Of a stretch of 64,000 nucleotides of DNA, positions 49,406 to 56,873 are shown in pieces. The position numbers were made by a program, and so were the translations under genes. This stretch comes from Algoriphagus taiwanensis. Its GTDB lineage: Bacteria; Bacteroidota; Bacteroidia; Cytophagales; Cyclobacteriaceae. A model generated the notes under the pieces. The model was not told the origin of the DNA. It worked only from the letters and a program-made list of their open reading frames with translations, and did no database searches. The stretch covers positions 79,316-143,315 of the forward strand of contig NZ_BTPE01000013.1 in assembly GCF_036245645.1 (NCBI RefSeq), read 5' to 3'. Numbering within the stretch: position 1 is the first letter of the stretch; each line of letters opens with the position of its first letter.

Positions 49406-49759
49406 ATGGAACAGTTACCTAAATTCAAAGAATTTAAAGCACCTGAGGGGTACTTTGAGCAGCTTCCGGACCGGATTCTGGAAAAAGCCTCTGCCAAAAA
49501 ATCCAATCCCTGGATCAAATATGCAGCGGCAGCAGCTCTGGTTCTTTCCTTCGGTTGGTGGCAGTGGAGCTCTGTATCCAATCAAAATGAGCAACTGAGC
49601 CTTGAAGAAGAAGCCATACTCTACATAGAAAGTAACCAATGGACCGCTGAGGATGTACTGAGCATGGCCGAGGATCCCAATTCCATATTGGATCAAATCA
49701 TTGAAGAAGAATTGCCTGAGGAAGGGCTATTTTATATCGAAGAAGAAAACTGGTTCTAA
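49406..49759 (+). CDS. one-TM acidic protein, candidate anti-sigma partner
   Basis: 117 residues. A short cytosolic N-terminus (EQLPKFKEFKAPEGYFEQLPDRIL) precedes one membrane helix (WIKYAAAAALVLSFGWW, about residues 36-52) and a very acidic external tail (EEEAILYIESNQWTAEDVLS, EELPEEGLFYIEEEN). The start KxPEGYFEQLPxRIL is one I have seen in short Bacteroidota proteins encoded next to sigma factors. Anti-sigma function is inferred from topology and position only; no zinc-binding anti-sigma motif is present. Confidence 0.65.
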   Translation: MEQLPKFKEFKAPEGYFEQLPDRILEKASAKKSNPWIKYAAAAALVLSFGWWQWSSVSNQNEQLSLEEEAILYIESNQWTAEDVLSMAEDPNSILDQIIEEELPEEGLFYIEEENWF

Positions 49760-49903
49760 AAGATAAATTGCAAAAGGAAACTCAAAGGAATTCGAAGGAT
49801 TTGAATAAAACGAGGAGAAGAGAATATCTTCCGAAGGCTATCCTAAAATTTGCATCATTTGCCTACTTGGAACAAGTGAAGAAAAAAGCTAAATGAAATC
49901 AAA

Positions 49904-50350
49904 ATGAAGAAAATACAATCCTTACTTATCACCCTGGTATTGGTATTGGTGACTTGGGAAAGTTTTGCTCAGCGACCGGGACAAATTGACCCCGAAAAGC
50001 TACAGGCTGCCCGAATAGCCTTTATTACCACCCGGATCGATCTAAAGCCAGAACAGGCAGAAAAGTTTTGGCCTATATTCAACGAGTACAACGACAAAAG
50101 GGAGGCTACCATGAGGCAAATAGCTGAGCTCAATCGAAACTCAGAATCCATCAGCGAGGAACAAGCCAAAGAACGGATCAAAAAGCGATTTGAATTGCAG
50201 CAGGCACTATTGAATGAAGAGCAGCAGTTTGTGCAAAAAGCCTCGGGTGTGCTGACGGCCAAGCAGATTCTGATGCTGAACAATATCGCACGGGATTTTA
50301 CCCGACAGCTTTACCAAAGACAAAGAGGTGGCGGAGGTGGCGGGTTTTAG
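49904..50350 (+). CDS. Spy/CpxP-like periplasmic protein
   Basis: 148 residues: a signal peptide (cleavage after SFAQ, residue 22) and a four-helix, charged domain with IDLKPEQAEKFWPIFNEYND and RQIAELNRNSESISEEQAKE, then a QRQRGGGGGGF tail. The pattern of L-x-P-x-Q followed by long amphipathic helices resembles Spy/CpxP/ZraP chaperone-sensors. Placed after the ECF sigma factor and the one-TM protein, it may be the sensor or the protective output of an envelope stress response. Confidence 0.65.
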   Translation: MKKIQSLLITLVLVLVTWESFAQRPGQIDPEKLQAARIAFITTRIDLKPEQAEKFWPIFNEYNDKREATMRQIAELNRNSESISEEQAKERIKKRFELQQALLNEEQQFVQKASGVLTAKQILMLNNIARDFTRQLYQRQRGGGGGGF

Positions 50351-50373
50351 CCGAATTACTTCCCTCAAAAATG

Positions 50374-50411
50374 AAAAAGGCCCGGAATTCGTGAATTCCG
50401 GACCTTTTTTT
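50374..50411. terminator. bidirectional terminator between the Spy-like gene and mscL
   Basis: GGCCCGGAATTC (50379-50390) pairs with GAATTCCGGACC (50393-50404, one mismatch), flanked by A5 and T7 runs. It stops both convergent genes and touches the mscL stop codon. Confidence 0.88.
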
Positions 50412-50835
50412 ATTGCTTCTTGAGCAAGTCTCTGATTTCTTCGAGCAACTTCTCAGAAGGCGTAGGTGCAGGCGGTGCTGGAGGTGGCGCAGGAGCTTCC
50501 TCCTTTTTGCGGTTCATTTTGTTCACTCCTTTGATAGCGAGGAAAATTACAAAAGCGATAATGACAAAATCAACTACGTTTTGGATAAACATCCCATAGT
50601 TCAAAGTCACTGCTGCCACTGCTTCCCCTGCCTCATTGGTAGTAGCTTCCTTGAGTACTACAGAAAGCTCTTTGAAATCAACTCCGCCTAGAAGTATGCC
50701 AATTGGAGGCATAATGATGTCATTGACAAAGGAGGAAACAATCTTGCCGAAAGCTCCGCCAATAATCACACCGACTGCCAGGTCAATTACGTTGCCCTTG
50801 ACGGCAAACTCCTTGAATTCTTTAATAAATCCCAT
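50410..50835 (-). CDS. mscL: large-conductance mechanosensitive channel
   Basis: 141 residues, typical MscL: FIKEFKEFAVKGNVIDLAVGVIIGGAFGKIVSS is the N-terminal amphipathic helix and pore-lining TM1, FIQNVVDFVIIAFVIFLAIKG is TM2, and a Pro-rich linker (APAPPPAPPAP) leads to the C-terminal helical bundle (EKLLEEIRDLLKKQ). It forms a pentameric pore that opens under membrane tension during osmotic downshock. Single-gene unit. Confidence 0.95.
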   Translation of the reverse strand: MGFIKEFKEFAVKGNVIDLAVGVIIGGAFGKIVSSFVNDIIMPPIGILLGGVDFKELSVVLKEATTNEAGEAVAAVTLNYGMFIQNVVDFVIIAFVIFLAIKGVNKMNRKKEEAPAPPPAPPAPTPSEKLLEEIRDLLKKQ

Positions 50836-51189
50836 AAGGTGAAAGGTTAGGTTGATGATGGTTTAATTACTCGGAAAATAGCTAATTCAAAGACATCTAC
50901 AAAAAACTGCGTTTCATTTTCGGCTTATTGTAAAACTATTTTTGGCAAGGCATGGATTTAGATGCTGCTTTTTGGGTATTTAGGTACCTTTATTTGTCCT
51001 TAGGATAAAGTTTTCAGCAAGTTTTGCAGCTTCAGTCTTCATCTCCTAACCCTGAACTTTGCATATGGGATAGTTAAATTTCCAATGACATGAAAATCTA
51101 TTCCATTCCATTTTCGGTCCTTTTTCGCTTTTGATTTCACTAGCGAGGTTGAATTTTTCCTTATCCTTGCAATCCAAAAATTATCCTAA
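50836..51189. other. 354-nt divergent spacer between mscL and the oligopeptidase gene
   Basis: It must hold two promoters. TGTCTTTG on the minus strand (50895-50888) and TAAATTTC on the plus strand (near 51075) are both 7-of-8 matches to TAnnTTTG. I see no gene, hairpin or repeat in it. Confidence 0.4.
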
Positions 51190-53232
51190 ATGAAAGTACC
51201 TCAAGCACCCAAAAAAGAGAAAATTCTTGAAATCCACGGTCACCAACGAGTGGACCCTTATTATTGGATGAATGAGCGGGAAAACCCGGAAGTCATTTCC
51301 TACCTGAATGAAGAAAATGCCTACCTCGAGGAAATCATGAAGCCGAAAGAGGAATTCAAAAACCGGCTTTTTGAGGAAATGAAAGGCAGAATCAAAGAGG
51401 ACGACCAAAGCGTACCCTATTTCAAATCGGGATTTTACTGGTATGTGAGATATACTCAGGGAGCAGAATACCCCATCTATTGCCGAAAGGCGGGGAGTTT
51501 GGAAGGTCCTGAGGAAGTACTTTTGGATGTCAATGAATTGGCTAAAGGAAAAGCCTATTACCAAGTCGGCGGAACCTCCTCTTCACCCAATCAAAAAATG
51601 CTGGCATTTGCTGCCGATGAGGTGGGAAGAAGGATTTTTACCATTCATTTCAAAAATCTGGAGACAGGAGAAATTCTTTCTGAGTCAATTCCACAAGTAA
51701 CTGGAAACTTGACTTGGGCAGCAGATAATCAGACTATCTTTTATTCCAAGCAGGATCCACAAACCCTTCGCTCTTTTCAGATTTATCGGCACGTCTTGGG
51801 CACTAAGCCTGAGGAAGATGTTCTGATTTTTGAGGAAAAAGATGAAGAGTTCACCTGTGCTGTTCATAAGTCCAAATCGGAGGACTACATTTTCATTCAC
51901 TCCTCCAGTACCATTTCTTCCGAAATGCGATTCCTCAAATCGGATAATCCTTCCGGGGAATTCCAAGTGTTGCAAGCCCGAATTCCTCATCTGGAATACG
52001 CGGCCGACCACTATGGAGATTATTTTTGGATTCGAACCAACGATCAGGCTACCAATTTCAAACTGGTAAAAACTCAGGTTACCCAAACCGGCAAGGAGAA
52101 TTGGCAGGATGAAATCCCCCATAGAAAAGAAGTTCTATTCGAAAATTTTGAGCTTTTCTCTGGCTATTTGGTCACACAAGAACGATCAAACGGACTGACC
52201 AAAATCTTTATCAAACCTTGGGAGGCAGAGGGACATTTTCTGGATTTTGAAGAAGATACCTACACCGCATGGATTAGCATCAATCCGGAGTTTGAGTCCG
52301 ATATGCTCAGATTTGGGTACACTTCATTGACTACTCCGAATTCTACCTTTGACTACCATATGCCTACCCGGAAAAAGCTCTTGCTCAAACAGCAGGAAAT
52401 AGTCGGGGGCTATGATTCTTCAGCATATCAATCCCACAGAATTTGGGCTACTGCAGAGGATGGGGTACTGGTTCCCATTTCTCTGGTGTATAAGAAGTCT
52501 CTTTTCTCTCAAAACGGAGACAATCCCCTCCTACTCTATGCCTATGGGTCCTATGGATTCAGTATGGATGCCTACTTCTCCAGTACCCGCTTGAGCTTAT
52601 TGGATCGGGGATTTGTCTTTGCGATAGCCCATATTCGGGGAGGAGAAGATTTGGGAAGGCCATGGTATGAAGATGGGAAATTGCTGAAAAAGCGAAACAC
52701 CTTTACAGACTTCATCGCATGTGCAGAAAAGGTAATTGCTGAAAAAATGACAAGTGCATCCCGGCTTTATGCCATGGGAGGAAGTGCCGGTGGACTACTG
52801 ATGGGTGCAGTGATCAATATGCGTCCGGAATTATTCCATGGGGTCATTGCCAACGTTCCTTTTGTAGATGTGGTCACTACCATGCTGGACGAAAGCATTC
52901 CTCTAACTACGGGAGAGTTTCAGGAATGGGGAAATCCTAAGAATAAGGAGTATTACGAGTATATGCTCTCCTACTCTCCTTACGATAATGTCGAGGCCAA
53001 AGACTATCCCAATTTGTTGGTGACTTCCGGCTTGCATGACTCTCAGGTCCAGTATTGGGAACCCACCAAATGGGTAGCCAAACTCAGAGAATTGAAAACC
53101 GATTCCCATCTTCTTCTCCTACATACCAATATGGAGGCAGGACACGGAGGAGCCTCAGGCCGGTTTAATGCCCTGAAGGAATTGGCCTTGGAATATACCT
53201 TTTTGCTGATGCTGGAAGGAAAAGCTGAATAA
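51190..53232 (+). CDS. ptrB: oligopeptidase B (S9A serine peptidase)
   Basis: 680 residues, full length. The N-terminal seven-bladed propeller (HQRVDPYYWMNERENPEV opens it) covers about 1-400; the alpha/beta hydrolase follows. Catalytic triad: Ser532 in AMGGSAGGLL, Asp617 in GLHDSQVQYWEP and His652 in AGHGGASGRF. LAYGSYG and HIRGGEDLGRPWYEDGK are the family signatures. Oligopeptidase B cleaves short peptides after Arg or Lys. No signal peptide is seen, so it is probably cytoplasmic. Confidence 0.92.
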   Translation: MKVPQAPKKEKILEIHGHQRVDPYYWMNERENPEVISYLNEENAYLEEIMKPKEEFKNRLFEEMKGRIKEDDQSVPYFKSGFYWYVRYTQGAEYPIYCRKAGSLEGPEEVLLDVNELAKGKAYYQVGGTSSSPNQKMLAFAADEVGRRIFTIHFKNLETGEILSESIPQVTGNLTWAADNQTIFYSKQDPQTLRSFQIYRHVLGTKPEEDVLIFEEKDEEFTCAVHKSKSEDYIFIHSSSTISSEMRFLKSDNPSGEFQVLQARIPHLEYAADHYGDYFWIRTNDQATNFKLVKTQVTQTGKENWQDEIPHRKEVLFENFELFSGYLVTQERSNGLTKIFIKPWEAEGHFLDFEEDTYTAWISINPEFESDMLRFGYTSLTTPNSTFDYHMPTRKKLLLKQQEIVGGYDSSAYQSHRIWATAEDGVLVPISLVYKKSLFSQNGDNPLLLYAYGSYGFSMDAYFSSTRLSLLDRGFVFAIAHIRGGEDLGRPWYEDGKLLKKRNTFTDFIACAEKVIAEKMTSASRLYAMGGSAGGLLMGAVINMRPELFHGVIANVPFVDVVTTMLDESIPLTTGEFQEWGNPKNKEYYEYMLSYSPYDNVEAKDYPNLLVTSGLHDSQVQYWEPTKWVAKLRELKTDSHLLLLHTNMEAGHGGASGRFNALKELALEYTFLLMLEGKAE

Positions 53233-53236
53233 CCTG

Positions 53237-53282
53237 AAAAGGGATAAGGAATCAGGAAACGCTGGTTTCTTATCCCTTTTTT
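53237..53282 (+). terminator. terminator of the oligopeptidase gene
   Basis: AAAAGGGATAAG pairs with CTTATCCCTTTT around a loop that can extend the stem, followed by further T residues. It starts 5 nt past the stop codon and reaches the stop of the convergent nuclease gene. Confidence 0.85.
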
Positions 53283-54684
53283 ACCAATTCCAGCCTAGTC
53301 CCAATTGCTGCTCACTTTTGGCGGGGATTTCTTCTCCTTCCAAAACACGGATAGAATCCTGATTCAGCTTGGGTAAAAACTGTCGAAGCACATAAAAAGT
53401 CTCCGGAACCTTTGGCACCACTTCCAGAGAATTGATATCCCCAGCCCAATCTTGAATAAAGCCAAATCGGCTAAGCATGCCATTTTCAAAATAACAAATG
53501 GCCTTTTCCTCTTCTTCTCTTCCTGGAAGCTCAAGGATCAAGTCCAGCTTACTTTTTCGAATCAGAGAGATGAACTCCTTTGCTCGGACGTTGTAGCTTT
53601 TCGGCTCTTCTTGCGATTTGCAGGCTCCCTGACAGATCTCATCCTGAACCGTTTCACAGGTCACCTTTCGCAGCCCGCTGAGTTTTTTGCAAAGCTGAAA
53701 ATTTTCAATTCCTGATTTCAAAAAGCCCAGGGCTTCTTCTGAGGAAAAAAATGTCTCCAGAGGACGGAGGTTTTTGGAAACCTTGGCCACTTGAAATCTC
53801 AAATAGCCCGAGGAATCCTGATAGTCAAATATTCCCCAAAGGGTTTTGGGCAACTTCAATGCTGAGTTGTACTTGGGCCAGAGTTTTTTTATCTCCAATG
53901 CCTCCAAAAGCAAGGCCATCATCTCCGATCCAGTCAATTGCCAGCGTAAGTCCATGGTCTCAGCTTTGAGTTGTTGCTTGATATGGGGAAGTATATTTCC
54001 TGAAAAATGCCCTTTGAATCTTTCCTTGATATTATTGGCTTTTCCGACATAGATCACTTTTCCGGAGGAGTTCATCATGTAATAAACCCCACATGCTTCG
54101 GGAATCTCCCGAAATCTGGCAGGGGAAAAGTTGGGCGGAAGGTAGCTTTCACCAACTCTTTTCTTCAGAGAAGAATAAACTACCTCAGGCTGCTGATTGA
54201 TCATCCGATCAAAGAGAATCGCGGTGGCTTTGGCATCTCCCATAGCCCTGTGGCGGGCAAGGATAGGGATGCGCTGATTTTCACAAATCCTGCCCAAACT
54301 ATAAGAAGGAAGGCCGGGAAAGGCTTTTCTGGCCAGTCTGACCGTGCAGAGCTTGGCATTGGTCATATTTTTCCCTTCTTTCAGAAAAGCCGTTCGGATA
54401 AATCCAAAATCAAAATTTACCTGATGGGCCACAAAAACCCGGTTTTCCAATAAATCCCAAAGCTCCTCGGAGATCTCAGAAAAAGTAGGCGCATCCTGCA
54501 CCATAGCTTGATCTATTCCGGTGAGACCGGTGATGTAGTGGGGAATTGCCTGCTGGGGATTGATCAGAGTCTGGTATTCTCCGGTGATTTTTTCTCCATC
54601 ATGAATCACTACAGCTATCTCAGTGATTCCCCCAGAAGCAGGAGAACCTCCCGTAGTCTCAATATCTACAATGGCAAATTCCAT
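53281..54684 (-). CDS. DnaQ-type 3'-5' exonuclease fused to a UvrC-like GIY-YIG domain
   Basis: 467 residues. The N-terminal DEDDh exonuclease has Exo I at FAIVDIETTGG (Asp7, Glu9), Exo II at HQVNFDFGFI, and Exo III at HRAMGDAKATA. After a linker, a GIY-YIG domain follows (CGVYYMMNSSGKVIYVGKAN, then IKERFKGHF), like the N-terminal half of UvrC or Cho. The last ~180 residues are a helical region with a Cys cluster (KLSGLRKVTC, DEICQGAC). This fusion is known in several phyla and is thought to act in DNA repair. No UvrC C-terminal half is present. Confidence 0.88.
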   Translation of the reverse strand: MEFAIVDIETTGGSPASGGITEIAVVIHDGEKITGEYQTLINPQQAIPHYITGLTGIDQAMVQDAPTFSEISEELWDLLENRVFVAHQVNFDFGFIRTAFLKEGKNMTNAKLCTVRLARKAFPGLPSYSLGRICENQRIPILARHRAMGDAKATAILFDRMINQQPEVVYSSLKKRVGESYLPPNFSPARFREIPEACGVYYMMNSSGKVIYVGKANNIKERFKGHFSGNILPHIKQQLKAETMDLRWQLTGSEMMALLLEALEIKKLWPKYNSALKLPKTLWGIFDYQDSSGYLRFQVAKVSKNLRPLETFFSSEEALGFLKSGIENFQLCKKLSGLRKVTCETVQDEICQGACKSQEEPKSYNVRAKEFISLIRKSKLDLILELPGREEEEKAICYFENGMLSRFGFIQDWAGDINSLEVVPKVPETFYVLRQFLPKLNQDSIRVLEGEEIPAKSEQQLGLGWNW

Positions 54685-54755
54685 AGCTAAAAGTAGGCAT
54701 TTGTCTTTTTCCTAGGGATTAATTGACAAAAAATGACGGATTCCAGTTGAGCGGT

Positions 54756-54841
54756 GGGCAGTGGGCAGTGGGCAGTAGGCAAAAAATAGTAGACAGCTGG
54801 CAGTTACACCCTTCTTCCGTCTTCCGTCTTCCAGCTTCGGT
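54756..54841. repeat. two short heptamer tandem repeats
   Basis: GGGCAGT is repeated three times plus a partial copy (54756-54781), and CTTCCGT is repeated four times with decay (54814-54841). Both have period seven. No credible gene overlaps them. Confidence 0.88.
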
Positions 54842-54846
54842 CTCAT

Positions 54847-54951
54847 CAGACAACGGACATCGGACATCCTACATCGGTCATCCAACATCCAACATCCGAC
54901 ATCGGTCATCAGACATCGGACATCGGTCACCTTACATCCGAAATCCGACAA
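54847..54951. repeat. 15-unit heptamer array (CNNACAT type)
   Basis: Fifteen consecutive seven-base units in perfect register, no insertions or deletions, of the form C-N-N-(A/T)-C-A-T: CGGACAT, CGGTCAT, CCAACAT, CCGACAT, CAGACAT and so on. Positions 2-4 vary while 1 and 5-7 hold. It ends 7 bp from the stop codon of the convergent flavoprotein gene. Confidence 0.9.
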
Positions 54952-54957
54952 AAATCC

Positions 54958-56538
54958 CTACTTCTTCGCATAGGCTGCAATCAGCTTTTCCGCGCATCGC
55001 TCCCCGTCCATCGCAGCAGAGACAATGCCTCCGGCATAGCCAGCCCCTTCTCCACAAGGATACAGGCGTTTGATTTGAGGATGCTCAAAGCTCTCTCGGT
55101 CCCGGGGAATTCTGACCGGAGATGAAGTCCGGCTTTCCACGCCGATGATTTGAGCCTCATTGGTATAGTAGCCTTTCATCTTTTGCCCAAAAGCAGTAAA
55201 TGCCATGGCCATTCGTTCTGCGATAAATGGAGGCAATACCTCTCGCATTTCTACCGAATTCAATCCAGGTTGATAAGAGGTATCCAAAAGAGAGCTACTC
55301 ACCCGCTTTTTGACAAAATCCACCATTCGCTGAGCGGGCGCGGTTTGGGTTTTGCCGCCCAATTCCCATGCCTTTTGCTCGATTTCCGCCTGGAAGTGCA
55401 TGGCAGCTAAGGCTCCGTATTTTTGATATTGAGGCAAATCTTCCAATTCCACAGAGACCACCATGCCCGAGTTTGCAAATCTTGAATCTCTACGACTAGG
55501 ACTCATCCCATTCACGACCAATTCTCCGGGGGCTGTAGCAGCAGGAACAATAAATCCTCCCGGACACATGCAGAAGGAGAATACGCCTCTTTGCTTGCCC
55601 TGAAACTGAGTCTGGTGAACCAAGGAATAGGATGAGGCCGGCAAGTAGGGACCACGATCTACCTCACAATGGTATTGAATTCGGTCAATGAGGTTTTGAG
55701 CATGCTCTATGCGCACACCCAAAGCAAAAGGCTTGGCTTCGATAAATACCTTTTTTCTATCCAAAAGCTGAAAAATATCCCTTGCTGAATGTCCTGTTGC
55801 CAAAATAACCCCGATTCCATGGATTTGATCTCCTGCCTGAGTGACTACCCCTTGGATCTCGTCTTCTTTAATAATCAAATCCTCAACACGAGTCTCAAAA
55901 TGAATCTCTCCTCCTGCTTCCAATATACTTTCCCGAAGCTTGGCTACTAAAACGGGAAGCTTGTTGGTGCCAATGTGGGGATGGGCATCTACCAGAATCT
56001 CCTCAGTTGCACCATGTGCCACTAGAATCTCCATGATTCTGCGGATATCCCCTCTCTTTTTTGAACGGGTATAAAGCTTGCCGTCTGAGTAAGTTCCTGC
56101 CCCACCTTCCCCGAAGCAGTAATTGGAGTCAGGATTGACGATTCCTTCCTTATTGATAGCTGCCAGATCCCTTCTCCGCGCACGAACATCTTTTCCCCGT
56201 TCGATGAGAATAGGTTTGATTCCGAGTTCGATAGCTCTTAGGGCCGCAAACATCCCTGCCGGTCCGGCCCCAACAATAATCAAAGCTTCGGCATTTCCTA
56301 CAAAAGGATAATCAGGAGCATGATCAAGAAGAGAACCGGGGTTTTCATTGATAAAAAGTTCAACCTCCACGTTCACAATGACTTTTCTGCCACGGGCATC
56401 GATGGATCTTCGGGTTTGTCTGGCAAAAGCCTGAGGTAAATCTGGGGCTAAACCCGCTCTTTTGAGTACTGCTTGCTGGAAAAGCTCAGTATCGTAAGCC
56501 TCTTCTGGGCTGAGCTTGAGAGAAAATTCTTTTTTCAT
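54958..56538 (-). CDS. FAD-dependent oxidoreductase of the COG2509 family
   Basis: 526 residues from ATG 56538 (MKKEFSLKLSPEEAYD, the usual family start; ATG 56565 would add nine). A ~95-residue N-terminal domain (RRSIDARGRKVIVNVEVEL) precedes the FAD site ALIIVGAGPAGMFAALRAIE (near 93), YCFGEGGAGTYSDGKL, VILATGHSARD and a C-terminal LYPCGEGAGYAGGIVSAAMDG. The family is conserved and uncharacterised; flavin binding is certain, the substrate is not. The gene is bounded on both sides by short tandem repeats. Confidence 0.85.
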   Translation of the reverse strand: MKKEFSLKLSPEEAYDTELFQQAVLKRAGLAPDLPQAFARQTRRSIDARGRKVIVNVEVELFINENPGSLLDHAPDYPFVGNAEALIIVGAGPAGMFAALRAIELGIKPILIERGKDVRARRRDLAAINKEGIVNPDSNYCFGEGGAGTYSDGKLYTRSKKRGDIRRIMEILVAHGATEEILVDAHPHIGTNKLPVLVAKLRESILEAGGEIHFETRVEDLIIKEDEIQGVVTQAGDQIHGIGVILATGHSARDIFQLLDRKKVFIEAKPFALGVRIEHAQNLIDRIQYHCEVDRGPYLPASSYSLVHQTQFQGKQRGVFSFCMCPGGFIVPAATAPGELVVNGMSPSRRDSRFANSGMVVSVELEDLPQYQKYGALAAMHFQAEIEQKAWELGGKTQTAPAQRMVDFVKKRVSSSLLDTSYQPGLNSVEMREVLPPFIAERMAMAFTAFGQKMKGYYTNEAQIIGVESRTSSPVRIPRDRESFEHPQIKRLYPCGEGAGYAGGIVSAAMDGERCAEKLIAAYAKK

Positions 56539-56617
56539 GGGTAAGGTATTTATCCTTAAAGTCATGCAAAGGTAGGAAGCGGAATCGAGAAGTTGGCCGG
56601 ATGATAGGTATTAGTAA

Positions 56618-56664
56618 TGGGTTATTGGGTTATTGGGTTATTAGTTATTAAGTTATTAAGTTAT
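56618..56664. repeat. octamer tandem repeat (TGGGTTAT/TAAGTTAT)
   Basis: TGGGTTAT three times, TAGTTAT once (seven bases), then TAAGTTAT twice. Related fragments recur at 56715-56731. The spacer 56566-56873 holds this, the terminator and a heptamer run, but no gene. Confidence 0.85.
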
Positions 56665-56778
56665 TGGTGACTGGAAATCCAATTTCAATAGACCACAGTC
56701 CATGGATTGAAGAGTGGGTTATTGGTTATTGAGTGTTTAGGGACTTTCTTACTGATAATGAATCGGATTGAGCCTGAT

Positions 56779-56812
56779 GAAAAAAAGAAAAAGCCGCAAT
56801 TTCTTGCAGCTC
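56779..56812 (-). terminator. terminator of the sugar dehydratase gene
   Basis: On the minus strand AGCTGCAA pairs with TTGCGGCT (one mismatch) and is followed by a TTTTTCTTTTTTT run, ~60 nt past the stop codon at 56874. Confidence 0.75.
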
Positions 56813-56831
56813 ATTTAATTCTAAATTGTTC

Positions 56832-56866
56832 TACTTGATACTTGATACCAGATACTTGGTACTTTA
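56832..56866. repeat. 5-unit heptamer repeat (TACTTGA type)
   Basis: TACTTGA, TACTTGA, TACCAGA, TACTTGG, TACTTTA in unbroken seven-base register, just downstream of the dehydratase gene stop codon. Confidence 0.85.
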
Positions 56867-56873
56867 AATCACA

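Noticed and set aside
54712..55073. Open frames on both strands across the tandem repeats (79 and 116 residues).
   Set aside because: A heptamer array with no stop codon in its unit stays open by itself; the translations are low-complexity and not protein-like, and one runs into the opposite strand of the flavoprotein gene.
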